The notes beneath the pieces are model-generated. The model made no database searches and was not told the origin of the DNA. It was given only the letters and a program-made list of their open reading frames with translations. The position numbers and the translations under genes are program-made. A stretch of 32,084 nucleotides of DNA from Streptomyces sp. PH10-H1 (lineage in GTDB: Bacteria; Actinomycetota; Actinomycetes; Streptomycetales; Streptomycetaceae): assembly GCF_030063355.1 (NCBI RefSeq), contig NZ_JASISZ010000037.1, positions 1 to 32,084 of the forward strand, given 5' to 3'. Below, piece after piece: positions 7,254 through 16,059 of the stretch (the first letter of the stretch is position 1; every line of letters starts with the position of its first letter).

Positions 7254-8420
7254 ATGCAACGACCGCGAATCAAGAGTGTCTTCCCGCCGCTCCCGGCCGG
7301 GGAGGGGCGGATCAGGATCGGCAGCGACTTCGGTATCGCCTCCGAGCTGCAGGACGACGAGCGGGGGCACACCTGGCACTTGCTCGGCCTGCTCGACGGA
7401 ACCCGGACCTACGCCCAACTCGCCGCAGACATGGCCGCATTCGACGTGGCCGTCGGGATCAAGGAGGTCCGGGACGCGGTCGACGCATTGGTGGACGCGG
7501 GATTCATCGAGGACGCCGCGGAGCAAGGGCCCGTCGACCGGTTCTCCGCTCCTGAACTCGAGCGATATCGCCGCAATCTGGAGTTCTACGAGTACTTCTG
7601 CAACCCGCCCCTCACCAGTGCGGATCTGCAACTGCGCCTCAAGGAGGCGCGGGTGACCGTGCTCGGCCTGGGTGGTCTGGGCTCGAATGCGGCCATGAGC
7701 CTGGCCGCCATCGGTGTCGGCGACCTGCTGCTGGTCGACCACGACGACGTGGAGCTGATGAATCTCAACCGGCAGCTCCTCTATACCGACCCGGACGTCG
7801 GCCGCCCGAAGGTCGAGGCCGCCGCGGAACGGCTCGCCGCGGTGAACCCACATGTCAAGATCACCACCCGGACGGCGATGGTGGACGGCCCCGAAGCCGC
7901 ACGCGAGCACATGGAGGGCCGCGACCTGCTCATCTGCGCCGCCGACCGCCCGCGGATCCTGCTGTACCAATGGCTCAACACCGCGGGACTGGCCACCGGA
8001 ACGTCCTGGATGCGCGGCGCCAACGACGGACTGACGGTCAATCTCTTCCTGCACGTACCGCGCCGGACGGCCTGCTTCACGTGCGTGGAGATCGACGCCG
8101 AGCGCACCCACTCCTGGTACAAGCCGATGCAGCGCCACGTTCTCGAGGTGATCGGCGACCGCACCATCAATCCGTGCACCGCGCCCGTGGCCGGAATGAT
8201 CGGCAACCTGGCCGCGCTCGAGGCCGTAAAGTACCTCACGGGCATGGCCGATTCGGTCATCCTCGGGCGGAAACTGTCGATTGACCTGCTGCATATGGAC
8301 ACCGACTTCGCCGACTGCGAGCGGCTGCCCGAGTGCCCCGACTGCGGTGCCCAAGCCACCGGGCAGGACGGCATGACGCCGGCGGAGGAGAGCGGCAGAG
8401 TGCGGCAGGAAGCCGGATGA
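7254..8420 (+). CDS. ThiF/E1-like adenylyltransferase with N-terminal RRE-like domain (RiPP maturation)
   Basis: A 388-residue protein of the ThiF/MoeB/E1 superfamily, which adenylates C-terminal carboxylates. Residues ~1-95 look like a PqqD-type winged RiPP recognition element ('HLLGLLDGTRTYAQLAADM', 'VDALVDAGFIED'). The E1 domain shows the ATP loop 'VLGLGGLGSNAA' (138-143), 'LLLVDHDDVELMNLNRQLL' with the conserved Asp, Arg173 and Gln174, and Asp231 in 'CAADRP'. Zinc Cys pairs are Cys274/Cys277 (CFTC) and Cys361/Cys364 (CPDC). The layout resembles MccB, which adenylates and modifies the C-terminus of microcin C7 precursor after binding it with an RRE clamp. The likely substrate is the upstream peptide ending in Cys. 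An AGAAGGGA site precedes the ATG, and the stop overlaps the next start (ATGA). Confidence 0.88.
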   Translation: MQRPRIKSVFPPLPAGEGRIRIGSDFGIASELQDDERGHTWHLLGLLDGTRTYAQLAADMAAFDVAVGIKEVRDAVDALVDAGFIEDAAEQGPVDRFSAPELERYRRNLEFYEYFCNPPLTSADLQLRLKEARVTVLGLGGLGSNAAMSLAAIGVGDLLLVDHDDVELMNLNRQLLYTDPDVGRPKVEAAAERLAAVNPHVKITTRTAMVDGPEAAREHMEGRDLLICAADRPRILLYQWLNTAGLATGTSWMRGANDGLTVNLFLHVPRRTACFTCVEIDAERTHSWYKPMQRHVLEVIGDRTINPCTAPVAGMIGNLAALEAVKYLTGMADSVILGRKLSIDLLHMDTDFADCERLPECPDCGAQATGQDGMTPAEESGRVRQEAG

Positions 8421-9679
8421 GCGCCCTCCTGACCGACGACAGCATCGTCGACCTGCACCCCCTGCACATCGGTACGGAGGAGGACGGAGCGGTCGAGGTG
8501 GGCAGGGCGGACACCGGGATGTTCGTCGCCCTGCCCCCCGAAGGGGTGGCGCTGTTGCGGCTGCTGGCCGACCATCTGCCGATGGCCGAAGTCCGCCGAC
8601 GGTTCGGTGACAGTTACGGCGAGCCGCCCGACCTCGACGACTTCGTTGCCGGGCTGCACGAGTGCGGCTTCATCCGTGCGGTCGACGGCGTCCCCTGGCC
8701 CGAAGGGGATGACGAACGCGGAGCAACCGAGGCGGATCCCGCCGCATCCCCTGCCGGCGGGACGACCATGCGCGGCATCGCACTGCTCGGCGGGCTGGGC
8801 CCCGAACGGCTGCGCTGGCTGCTGTCCCGTCCCCTGCTGCTGGTGTTCGCCGGGGTGTGGCTCGCGGTGCCGGCCCTGATGCTCGCCGACCCCTCCCTGG
8901 CCCCGCGCCCTTCCGACGCGCTGCTCTACCACCGGGTGCTGCCCAACGCCCTGCTCGTGGCGGTGATCGCCTGGACGCTGGTGATGCTCCACGAGTTCGC
9001 CCACGCGCTGGCCGCCCGCGCCCGGGGGTGCACGGGCCGCTTCTCCGTCGGCCGCCGACTGGTCTTCCTGGTCGGCCAGACCGAGTTGAGCGATGTGCGG
9101 ACCATCGCTCGCCGGCAGCGTTACGCCCCGTACCTGGCCGGAATGACCTGGGACCTGATCGTCGTGCTCGGCTGCCTGTGCTGCGAGCTGGCGGCCGTCG
9201 GAGGCCAACTGCCGCGCACCGTCACCTATACGGTCGCTCTGACCTTCATCTACCAGTTCTCCGTCTTCATGCGCACGGATATCTACTACGTGATCGTCAA
9301 CGCGCTGCGGCTGGGCGACCTGATGGGCGATACCCGGCGGCTGCTCGCCAACGCCGTGCGCGGACTGCGGCACAGCGAACCCGCGTACGACCTGTCCGGC
9401 GTGCCCGAACGTGAGATGCGCATCATCCGCTGGTACTGCGTCTACTACCTGCTCGGTTCCAGCACCGTCATCGCGGGCTCCCTCCTGCTCAGCGTCCCGG
9501 CCCTGGTCCGCATGCTCCGCATAGCCGCCGACGGGATGGCGTCCGGCCCGGCCGCGGCCGGCTTCTGGGACGGAGCGGGGTTCGTGGCCCTGGTGGCCTT
9601 CCAGTTCGGGACGCTCGGCTACGTCGGGTTCCGGGACCACCGGCGCACGCGCGCGGGCACAGCTGCGACCGCTGTCTGA
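8417..9679 (+). CDS. Membrane M50-family zinc peptidase with RRE-like N-terminus
   Basis: A 420-residue membrane protein. Residues ~1-95 form a soluble PqqD/RRE-like winged domain ('MFVALPPEGVALLRLLADHL', 'LDDFVAGLHECGFI'). Several hydrophobic segments follow, with HEFAH at 192-196 in 'LVMLHEFAHALAARARG', the site-2-protease zinc motif, and 'FMRTDIYYVIVNAL' whose Asp288 occupies the usual third-ligand position. Such proteins occur in many RiPP clusters, where they are proposed to cut leader peptides at or in the membrane. The ATG overlaps the stop of the adenylyltransferase, so the two are translationally coupled. Having an RRE-like domain on both enzymes suggests that both recognise the same leader. 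A peptide exporter role is possible, but the HExxH makes proteolysis more likely. Confidence 0.82.
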   Translation: MSALLTDDSIVDLHPLHIGTEEDGAVEVGRADTGMFVALPPEGVALLRLLADHLPMAEVRRRFGDSYGEPPDLDDFVAGLHECGFIRAVDGVPWPEGDDERGATEADPAASPAGGTTMRGIALLGGLGPERLRWLLSRPLLLVFAGVWLAVPALMLADPSLAPRPSDALLYHRVLPNALLVAVIAWTLVMLHEFAHALAARARGCTGRFSVGRRLVFLVGQTELSDVRTIARRQRYAPYLAGMTWDLIVVLGCLCCELAAVGGQLPRTVTYTVALTFIYQFSVFMRTDIYYVIVNALRLGDLMGDTRRLLANAVRGLRHSEPAYDLSGVPEREMRIIRWYCVYYLLGSSTVIAGSLLLSVPALVRMLRIAADGMASGPAAAGFWDGAGFVALVAFQFGTLGYVGFRDHRRTRAGTAATAV

Positions 9680-9813
9680 GAAGCACCCGAACCCGAAATC
9701 GTCGGCCGGCGAACCGGCACGCACTCACCCCGTTCAGCGCCCGTTCAGCACACGTCCTGCCTTCGTCCCCGGCCGCCCGCGCCCGCGCACCGAACCCAAG
9801 GAGATGGTTGCCC

Positions 9814-12800
9814 GTGTCCGCCCCCGCAGCCCCCCGGTTCATCCTGCTCACCGTCCTTGTCACGGCGCTCGCCGTCATCGCACCGGCCCGGACGGGGAGC
9901 GCCGCCGCGCTGCGGGCGGCCTACCCGCGGGCATCGCCGTCGGCAGCCTCCCAGGCACCGGAGCGCGTCATCGTGCTCCTGCGCGACCAGTCCCAGTCCG
10001 CGACCGCACGGTCCAGGGCGGGCGCGGCGAATTCCCCCGACAGCGCCGATCACGCGGCGATCATCAGCGTGTTGCGGCAGGCTGACGCCCCGGTCTCGCG
10101 TGAGTTCGGCCTGATGGACGCCATCGCCACCACGGTGCGCCCCGCCGAGGCCCGGCTCCTCGCCTTCGATCCGCGCGTCGCCGCGGTGGTCCCCGATTCC
10201 GCCGTCCGGCTGCGCCGGCCGGCGAGCGCCGCCCCGCCTGCCGCCGCCCTCGCCGCCAGGCCGTCGCCCCTCCACCACGACACCGTGTGCCCCGCCCGCC
10301 CGGACCGGCCGCGGCTGGAACCGGAGGGCCTGGAGCTCACGCGCACCGTCTCGCCGGACGGCCGCCCCGCCGCTCACGACCTGGCCGACGGCTCCGGTGT
10401 GACCGTCGGGATCCTCGGCGGAGCCATCGACACCTCCGCACCCGATCTCCTGCGGCATGGCAAACCCGTGGTCACCAGCTACCGGGACTTCACCGGGGAG
10501 GGCACGGCCGCGCCGACCTGGATCCTGGAGTCCTTCGGCGACGCGAGCAGCATCGCCGCCCAGGGCACGGACGTTCACGACCTCGCCGACTACGTCAACC
10601 CGGCACACGCCCTGCCGAAGGGCTGCACCATGCGGATCGAGGGCGTCGCCCCGGGCGCGAACCTGGCGGTCCAGAAGGTCTTCAGCAACACCTCGGCCCC
10701 GGTGTCGACGATCCTGGCCGCCATCGACTGGTCCGTGCTCCACGACCACGTCGACGTCCTCAACGAGTCTCTCGACGCCTACTCGATGCCCGACACCGCG
10801 GCGGATGCCATCCGCCGCTTCAACGCGGCGGCTGCGGCTGCGGGCGTCACCGTCGTGGTCAGCTCGGGCGACGCGGGACGCAACGGCACCTTCTCTTCCC
10901 CCGCCACCGATCCCGCCGTGCTCAGCGTCGGTGCCTCCACCCAGTGGCGCACCTACGCGCAGACCGGTGCCGCAGGTGCCGCGCTGGCCCCCGGAGGCTG
11001 GCTCAACAATCAGGTCTCAGCGCTCAGTTCGGCAGGGACCGCCCAGTCCCGCCCGCAGACCCTCGACCTGGTCGCCCCCGGGGACACCGGATGGGCGGTG
11101 TGTTCCGCCAGCACGCAGCTGTACCGCAGTTGCATGTCCTGGGACCGCGGCACCCCCAGTTCCTTCGTGCTCTTCAACGGAACCAGCGAGGCGGCGCCCT
11201 TCGCCGCGGGCGCCGCCGCCCTGGTGATCCAGGCGTACCGCGAGGCACATCACGGCCGCAGCCCCGCCCCCGCGCTCGTCAAGCAGATCCTGATGAGCTC
11301 CGCCCGCGACCTCGGCGCCGCCGCGCAGGATCAGGGCGCCGGGCTGATGGACTCGTTGGCCGCCGTGCGGATGGCCGCGTCGGTTCCGGACTCCGACGGC
11401 GTCTCCGGTCCGGCGAGCACAGGGCTGCTCGTCCACAGCGACGGCCTCGACTTCACCGGCCGCCCAGGTGAACGCCGGCACACCACCCTCCAGGTCACCA
11501 ATACCGGTGCGTCCCCGGTACGGGTCACCGCCGCGGTCCGTACCGCCGGCCAGGACCGGGCCATCTCTTCAGGCCAGGTACGGCTCCCCGAGGACGCCGG
11601 AACCAGCTTCGCCGACTCCGACGGCACCGCCGCCCACGCCGCCGCGGTGGACTTCACCGTCCCACCGGGCACGGACCGCCTCGACGCCGCGGCCGCCTGG
11701 CAGCCCGGGTCCGCCTCCGTCGTCGCCATCAGCCTGATCGACCCGCGCGGCCGGCTCGCCGGCTACTCACTCCCGCTGGGCCCCTCCGGGTACGGCCGGA
11801 CCACCGTCAATGGGCCGCTGCCAGGCGTCTGGAAGGCCTACCTGTGGTCCCGGGAGGGAGCCGCGCCGACCGGCGCCGTCAGGTACGCCGTCACCGCTTC
11901 CGCCTTCGGCAGCCCCCGTTCCGGCACCGGTCCCGGAACTCTGATCCGTCCCGGGGGAACAGCCGGCGTCGGCGTCACCGTGACCCTGCCCGACGACGCC
12001 GGGGACGCGGACGCCTCCGTCCTGGTCTCATCCGGCGGCGCGGTGCGCGCGACCGTGCCCGTGGGGCTGCGCGCCCTGGTTGCGGTCGGCCCGCGCGGCG
12101 GCACCTTCACCGGAACGCTGACCGGCGGCAACGGACTGCTCGTCGGCGCACTGGTCGGCGGCCAGACCCTGAGCTACCAGTTCGACCTGCCCGCGGGCAG
12201 CCGGGGCCTCACCGTACTGGCACGACCCCAGGCTCCCGGCTACGACCTGCGGCTGATCCTGGTGGGTCCTGACGGGATGCCCGTCACCGTCCAGGACGGC
12301 GCCGCAGCCGACGGCTCCGCTCAGGTGTTCGCCACCTGGCCCGCGAAGGGGCGGTGGACGCTTCTCGTCGTGGTCAACGGACAGATCACGTCCGGCGCCA
12401 CGCAGACCCTGCTGCGCGGCAGCGTCGGCTTCGCCCTTCCGGCCGTGCGCACCACAGGTCTGCCCAAGGACAGCGGCGCGGTGCTGCCTGCCGACAAGCC
12501 CGTCACCGCCACCATGGAGATCACCAACAACGGCAGCGTCCCGCTCGAGGTCTTCGGGGACGTACGGCTCAACTCCACCTCGCTCCTCACGCTCACCAGC
12601 GCGGTCCCGGACTCCTATCCGTCGCCGGGCACCACCCCCGATCAATACCCCCAGTTCCTGGTCCCCACGGGCAGCACTCGGCTGAACGTCACGGCGTCCG
12701 CGACCGAGCCCTTGGTGATGGACACCCAGCCCTATGCCGGCGGCTACTACGCCGGTGACCCGGACGTCCCGGGCACGGTCGGCACCACCTCGGTCGCCAC

Positions 12801-13158
12801 GGTCGACGCGGCGGCACTGGCGCCCACCACCTGGGTCTGCGACGCCAACCAACTGGGCCCGTTCGGTGACCAGGGCACACCTGTCCCCGTGCGCTGTGGC
12901 GCCACTGCCGAGACCAAGGAGTTCGCACCCGGGGCACGTTCCTCGACAGGCGATCCATGGCAGACCCCCCGCGCCACGTATGAGCTCCGCCCGCTGCACC
13001 TCCCACCGGGCGGCACCGGCACCCTGACCGTCACCCTCCTACCGCACGGCCTTCGGGGGCAGCCGAGCAGCGGTTACATCGAGATCGGCACGTGGAACCC
13101 GCACACCACCTTCGCGCAGCAGCTCGCGCGGATTCCGTACGCCTACACGGTGGGGTGA
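9814..13158 (+). CDS. Secreted subtilisin-fold (S8-like) protein with atypical catalytic residues
   Basis: A protein of about 1114 residues with a signal peptide ('FILLTVLVTALAVIAPA', then 'GSAAAL'). The subtilisin fold is clear from 'GVTVGILGGAIDTSAPDLL', 'RIEGVAPGANLAVQKVF', 'FSSPATDPAVLSVGAS', 'LDLVAPGDTG' and 'FNGTSEAAPFAAGAAALV' (Ser458). Classical positions have changed: the D of 'DTG' is Gly ('LGGAID'), the H of 'HGTH' is Gln ('AAQGTDV'), and the oxyanion Asn is Asp353 ('SSGDAG'). A Glu239-x3-Asp243 pair ('ESFGD') resembles the sedolisin arrangement. Roughly 600 residues of beta-rich, probably Ig-like or pre-peptidase domains follow. AAGGAG precedes both TTG 9808 and GTG 9814; the spacing favours GTG. 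It follows the M50 gene by 134 bases and probably belongs to the peptide locus. Confidence 0.8.
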   Translation: MSAPAAPRFILLTVLVTALAVIAPARTGSAAALRAAYPRASPSAASQAPERVIVLLRDQSQSATARSRAGAANSPDSADHAAIISVLRQADAPVSREFGLMDAIATTVRPAEARLLAFDPRVAAVVPDSAVRLRRPASAAPPAAALAARPSPLHHDTVCPARPDRPRLEPEGLELTRTVSPDGRPAAHDLADGSGVTVGILGGAIDTSAPDLLRHGKPVVTSYRDFTGEGTAAPTWILESFGDASSIAAQGTDVHDLADYVNPAHALPKGCTMRIEGVAPGANLAVQKVFSNTSAPVSTILAAIDWSVLHDHVDVLNESLDAYSMPDTAADAIRRFNAAAAAAGVTVVVSSGDAGRNGTFSSPATDPAVLSVGASTQWRTYAQTGAAGAALAPGGWLNNQVSALSSAGTAQSRPQTLDLVAPGDTGWAVCSASTQLYRSCMSWDRGTPSSFVLFNGTSEAAPFAAGAAALVIQAYREAHHGRSPAPALVKQILMSSARDLGAAAQDQGAGLMDSLAAVRMAASVPDSDGVSGPASTGLLVHSDGLDFTGRPGERRHTTLQVTNTGASPVRVTAAVRTAGQDRAISSGQVRLPEDAGTSFADSDGTAAHAAAVDFTVPPGTDRLDAAAAWQPGSASVVAISLIDPRGRLAGYSLPLGPSGYGRTTVNGPLPGVWKAYLWSREGAAPTGAVRYAVTASAFGSPRSGTGPGTLIRPGGTAGVGVTVTLPDDAGDADASVLVSSGGAVRATVPVGLRALVAVGPRGGTFTGTLTGGNGLLVGALVGGQTLSYQFDLPAGSRGLTVLARPQAPGYDLRLILVGPDGMPVTVQDGAAADGSAQVFATWPAKGRWTLLVVVNGQITSGATQTLLRGSVGFALPAVRTTGLPKDSGAVLPADKPVTATMEITNNGSVPLEVFGDVRLNSTSLLTLTSAVPDSYPSPGTTPDQYPQFLVPTGSTRLNVTASATEPLVMDTQPYAGGYYAGDPDVPGTVGTTSVATVDAAALAPTTWVCDANQLGPFGDQGTPVPVRCGATAETKEFAPGARSSTGDPWQTPRATYELRPLHLPPGGTGTLTVTLLPHGLRGQPSSGYIEIGTWNPHTTFAQQLARIPYAYTVG

Positions 13159-13178
13159 GCGCCCGGCCACGGCTCAGA

Positions 13179-13211
13179 CGATCGTCGCCTGACGACATCG
13201 GGCGACCGTCG
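13179..13211. terminator. Imperfect hairpin between convergent protease genes
   Basis: cgatcgtcgcc (13179-13189) pairs with ggcgaccgtcg (13201-13211) at 9 of 11 positions, leaving an 11-base loop. It lies between the stops of the subtilisin-like gene and the minus-strand trypsin-like gene. No T-run follows, so this is a weak call. Confidence 0.35.
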
Positions 13212-13229
13212 ACGCCGTACTGGTTGGGC

Positions 13230-14210
13230 TCAGGACGTCGGGCCTGCGGGTGGGGCGTTGGTGGTCGCGGCGCGGTAGAGGGCCTGGGTGGCGGCGCCGA
13301 AGTAGGCGCTGTAGGAGATCTGGGGGGTGTCGCCGCCGGTGTGGTAGCCGCCGATGACCCCGATCACCGCCCAGCCGCCCAGCCAGGGCACGAGCATCGG
13401 CCCACCGCTGGTCCCGCCCACGAAGGCGTCGCAGGCGATGCGCGGGAAGGTGCCCGGGTCGGCAGGGTCATCACTGGCCCACTTGGTGGTCCAGCTCCAG
13501 CACTCCAGCGGCTTCTGCGCCCCCGCCGGATACCCGATCATCCGCACCGGGACGTGGTAGTACCCCGTTCTGGTGAGCAGCTGCACCCCACCGACCGCGT
13601 CCTGGAGCCGCGTCCCGTCCTGGTTGGGCTCGGTGACCGCGAAACCGAAGTCGTACTCGGCCCCCGCGTGCTCCCCCAGGTCGTAGTACTGCTGCGAGAC
13701 ATAGACGCCGTTGTTCCTGACCGGAAAGATACCGAAGGGCTCCTGCCCGTCGTGGTACTGCGGCACGAAGCCCACATTGCGTCGGGGAGAGGTGCCGGCG
13801 TAGCCCTTCAGGCAGTGACCGGCGCTGAGCACCAGGTCGTGGCCGGGGCTGCGCACCACGGAGCCGCTGCAGGTGCGCCCGGTGCCGGTGGCGTCGGTCC
13901 AGAAGAAGGTGCCGGCCTGGGGCATGCCGTCGAAGCTGTGGCTGGGCGGGATGTACTCGCCCGGCCGAGGACCGTCCACCGTGGGGGAGACGGCGCGGGC
14001 CGTCGGTCCGTCCCCGGAGCCCTTGCCCGTGTCGCCGGGCAGCGCGGCCGCCATCCGGGCCGGGGTCCAGTAGGCGCTGAGCTGGACGGCTACCGGGTTC
14101 GGCCCGGCCGGGGCGCCGTCGGCGACGGCTGCCGGGGCGAGCCCGGCGGAGAGCAGCACGGCTGCCGCGAACGCGGCGGCGTTCCGGATGATCCTGGTCC
14201 TACGCACCAT
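13230..14210 (-). CDS. Secreted trypsin-like serine protease (S1 family)
   Basis: A 326-residue exported protein with a signal peptide ('RTRIIRNAAAFAAAVLLSAG', then 'LAPAAVADGAPA') and a chymotrypsin fold. The triad is visible: His in 'VLSAGHCL' (with the Cys of the 'CSGSVV...GHC' disulfide), Asp in 'EYDFGFAV', and Ser in 'FVGGTSGGPML'. The Ser motif G-x-S-G-G-P is complete, so it should be active outside the cell; specificity is not readable. The ATG at 14210 is chosen for the AGAGGGGA site just upstream; an in-frame GTG at 14249 would precede the Shine-Dalgarno. It is convergent with the peptide locus and may or may not be functionally linked to it. Confidence 0.9.
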   Translation of the reverse strand: MVRRTRIIRNAAAFAAAVLLSAGLAPAAVADGAPAGPNPVAVQLSAYWTPARMAAALPGDTGKGSGDGPTARAVSPTVDGPRPGEYIPPSHSFDGMPQAGTFFWTDATGTGRTCSGSVVRSPGHDLVLSAGHCLKGYAGTSPRRNVGFVPQYHDGQEPFGIFPVRNNGVYVSQQYYDLGEHAGAEYDFGFAVTEPNQDGTRLQDAVGGVQLLTRTGYYHVPVRMIGYPAGAQKPLECWSWTTKWASDDPADPGTFPRIACDAFVGGTSGGPMLVPWLGGWAVIGVIGGYHTGGDTPQISYSAYFGAATQALYRAATTNAPPAGPTS

Positions 14211-14497
14211 CAGTTCCCCTCTGAGCGGGCACAAGTGACGGCTCACCATATGGTGGCGCGGTTGCGGGCAGAAGTCTCCGGGGCAGCCGCAGTTCCGTGG
14301 CGCGGTTACGGGATGGCGCCGAGCACGGCGGGGGACCGCCGCCGGCCCAGGGCCGGCAGAAGCCCCCGTTCAGCGGTTTCTACGGTCGGTGCGGTGCTGG
14401 CCCGACGCCGTCCAGACCGCCGTCGAGGGTGGAGTCGCGTGGCGGGTGCGGGGGAAACGGGTTGGCGCGATGGCCCGGCCGATGCTGGGGTGGGCGG

Positions 14498-15292
14498 ATG
14501 GATCACGGAGAAGTACTGGCACTGTTCGACCGTCAGATGAGACGCGGCGCGCGGGCCGAGCCCGGAACCCGGGTCGAGCGGGACGGCGATGTAGTGCGGC
14601 AGACCGGTGCGGATCACGACTGGAACGGCGTCGTCTGGTCGGATCTGGACCAGGCCACGGCGAATGTGGCGATCGCGGCGCAGGTGCGGTATTTCGCTTC
14701 GCTGGGACTCGGGTTCGAGTGGAAGGTGTACGCCCATGACCGGCCCGGTGACCTCGGCGGGCGGCTGCGGGCGGCCGGGTTCACGCCCGAGGCCGAGGAG
14801 ACGCTGATGGTCGCCCGGATCCAGGACCTGCCCACCGGTGTCGAACTACCCGAGGGTGTCCACCTGCGTCCGGTGACCGGCCCGGCCGGTGTGGATCTGG
14901 TGGCGGACGTTCACGAGCAGGCGTTCGGTACGAGCAGCGGCCCGCTGCGGCAGCGGTTGCTCGCCCAACTGGTCCAGAACCCGGAAACGGTCAGCATGAT
15001 CGTCGCGATGGCCGGCGACCTGCCGGTGTGTGCGGCGCGGATGGAACTGAACCCGGGCACCGAGTTCGCCGGCCTGTGGGGCGGCGGCACCGTGGCTGCC
15101 TGGCGGGGCCGGGGCATCTATCGGGCCCTGGTCGCCCATCGGGCCCGTATCGCCGCCGAACTCGGCTACCGCTATCTCCAGGTCGACGCCTCCGACCAGA
15201 GCCGCCCCATCCTGCAACGGCTCGGGTTCGTCCCGCTGACCACCACGACCCCGTATGTCCACCAACCCCAGCGCCATGACCGCGAACCGTGA
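14498..15292 (+). CDS. GNAT-family N-acetyltransferase
   Basis: A 264-residue protein. The second half carries the GNAT acetyl-CoA motif A 'GGGTVAAWRGRGIYRALVAH' (R/Q-x-x-G-x-G/A loop) and the closing strand 'YLQVDASDQSRPILQRLGFV' typical of motif B. The first half may be a degenerate GNAT or a substrate domain ('FASLGLGFEWKVYAHDRP'), a layout common in Streptomyces. The acceptor is unknown. The ATG at 14498 is preceded by gctgggg; earlier in-frame starts give low-complexity residues. It is alone on this strand, divergent from the trypsin-like gene across a 287-base spacer that contains an 8-bp GC hairpin (14341-14357). Confidence 0.85.
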   Translation: MDHGEVLALFDRQMRRGARAEPGTRVERDGDVVRQTGADHDWNGVVWSDLDQATANVAIAAQVRYFASLGLGFEWKVYAHDRPGDLGGRLRAAGFTPEAEETLMVARIQDLPTGVELPEGVHLRPVTGPAGVDLVADVHEQAFGTSSGPLRQRLLAQLVQNPETVSMIVAMAGDLPVCAARMELNPGTEFAGLWGGGTVAAWRGRGIYRALVAHRARIAAELGYRYLQVDASDQSRPILQRLGFVPLTTTTPYVHQPQRHDREP

Positions 15293-15316
15293 ACCGGCGA
15301 CGGCTCGTTGGAGCGG

Positions 15317-15709
15317 CTATCGCCTGCGTTGCGAGGCGGGGGCGTGCGCGACGAGCGCGTCGGTGACGAGCCGGACCCCGCGCGCGAGGCGGTTCAGCTG
15401 CTCGAGCTCGATGGCGTACATCCGGATCGTGTTCTCGATGACGGCCTCGACCACGCCCATCGTGGGCAGCTCGGCCCGGCTGGTCTGCAGCGCCACCCGC
15501 ACCGCACGCATCTCGTGATGCAGCTGGAGCTGCGCGTGCCGGGCGAGAAGGACGTTGTGGCGGGTGAGCGTGGAGTATCCGGCATAGCGGGCCGGCAGCA
15601 GGTCCCGCAGCCAGCGCGAGGCCGTGCGTTCCCAGTCGTGGGCCCCGGGTGACTTGACCTGACAAGGCCAGTCCGGGCTGAGCGTGACGGGAGGGGTCGT
15701 CTGGGGCAT
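15317..15709 (-). CDS. Small conserved hypothetical helical protein
   Basis: A 130-residue protein I cannot assign. The middle and C-terminal parts are clearly protein-like and helical ('WERTASRWLRDLLPARYAGY', 'LARHAQLQLHHEMRAVRVAL', 'VEAVIENTIRMYAIELEQL'). There is no signal peptide, helix-turn-helix motif or metal motif. The ATG at 15709 has only a weak gaag-type site; the open frame continues to 15985, but that part is AT-rich DNA with unlikely coding. It ends 25 bases from the end of the convergent GNAT gene. It is the first gene downstream of the MurR/RpiR regulator on the same strand, separated by an AT-rich spacer. Confidence 0.6.
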   Translation of the reverse strand: MPQTTPPVTLSPDWPCQVKSPGAHDWERTASRWLRDLLPARYAGYSTLTRHNVLLARHAQLQLHHEMRAVRVALQTSRAELPTMGVVEAVIENTIRMYAIELEQLNRLARGVRLVTDALVAHAPASQRRR

Positions 15710-16059
15710 TCTCGTCGCTTCCGAATGGTGTCGAACTCTGATCGAGAGGTGGTTGCTGCGGCGGCCTCGGCCCAGGGGTTGACCGAGGCCGCCATCGGCA
15801 CTCTGCGGATCCGAAAGCCTGGATCGAACACCCAGGTGCGGCACGAGGAGGCGTGCGTCGCTCTGAGAGTTCGTTCTGGGAGGGCGTGGGGGGCGCTCTC
15901 CTTGGCATCCGGTGGATCCGGGCACCGCCTCTGCAGTAAACATATATACCGTCGAGTAAGCAAGGGTATGAATAATTACATACATGCTCGCGATGTGTAG
16001 ATCTATAAATCTGCAGGAACGAACTGGGTGAAATGCCCCCTAGTGAAACCTAGGGAAAC
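15710..16059. other. Spacer with an AT-rich island and small inverted repeats
   Basis: A 350-base spacer. From about 15935 to 16060 the sequence is far richer in A and T than its surroundings (for example 'acatatatac' and 'gaataattac'). It holds a near-palindrome gtatg-N8-catac (15966-15983), a short inverted element agat...atct near 16000, and a weak hairpin ccctag/ctaggg (16038-16055) next to the RpiR stop that could terminate that gene. The island may hold the promoter and an operator of the small hypothetical gene, or be an acquired remnant. No gene is supported. Confidence 0.45.

Noticed and set aside
7011..8354. Long minus-strand frame opposite the peptide and adenylyltransferase genes
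   Set aside because: Antisense shadow of the real gene in GC-rich DNA; its residues are rich in Gly, Arg, His and Val without any domain.
7781..9724. 647-codon minus-strand frame
   Set aside because: Antisense to the E1 and M50 genes, whose motifs are clear on the plus strand; no ribosome site or recognisable fold.
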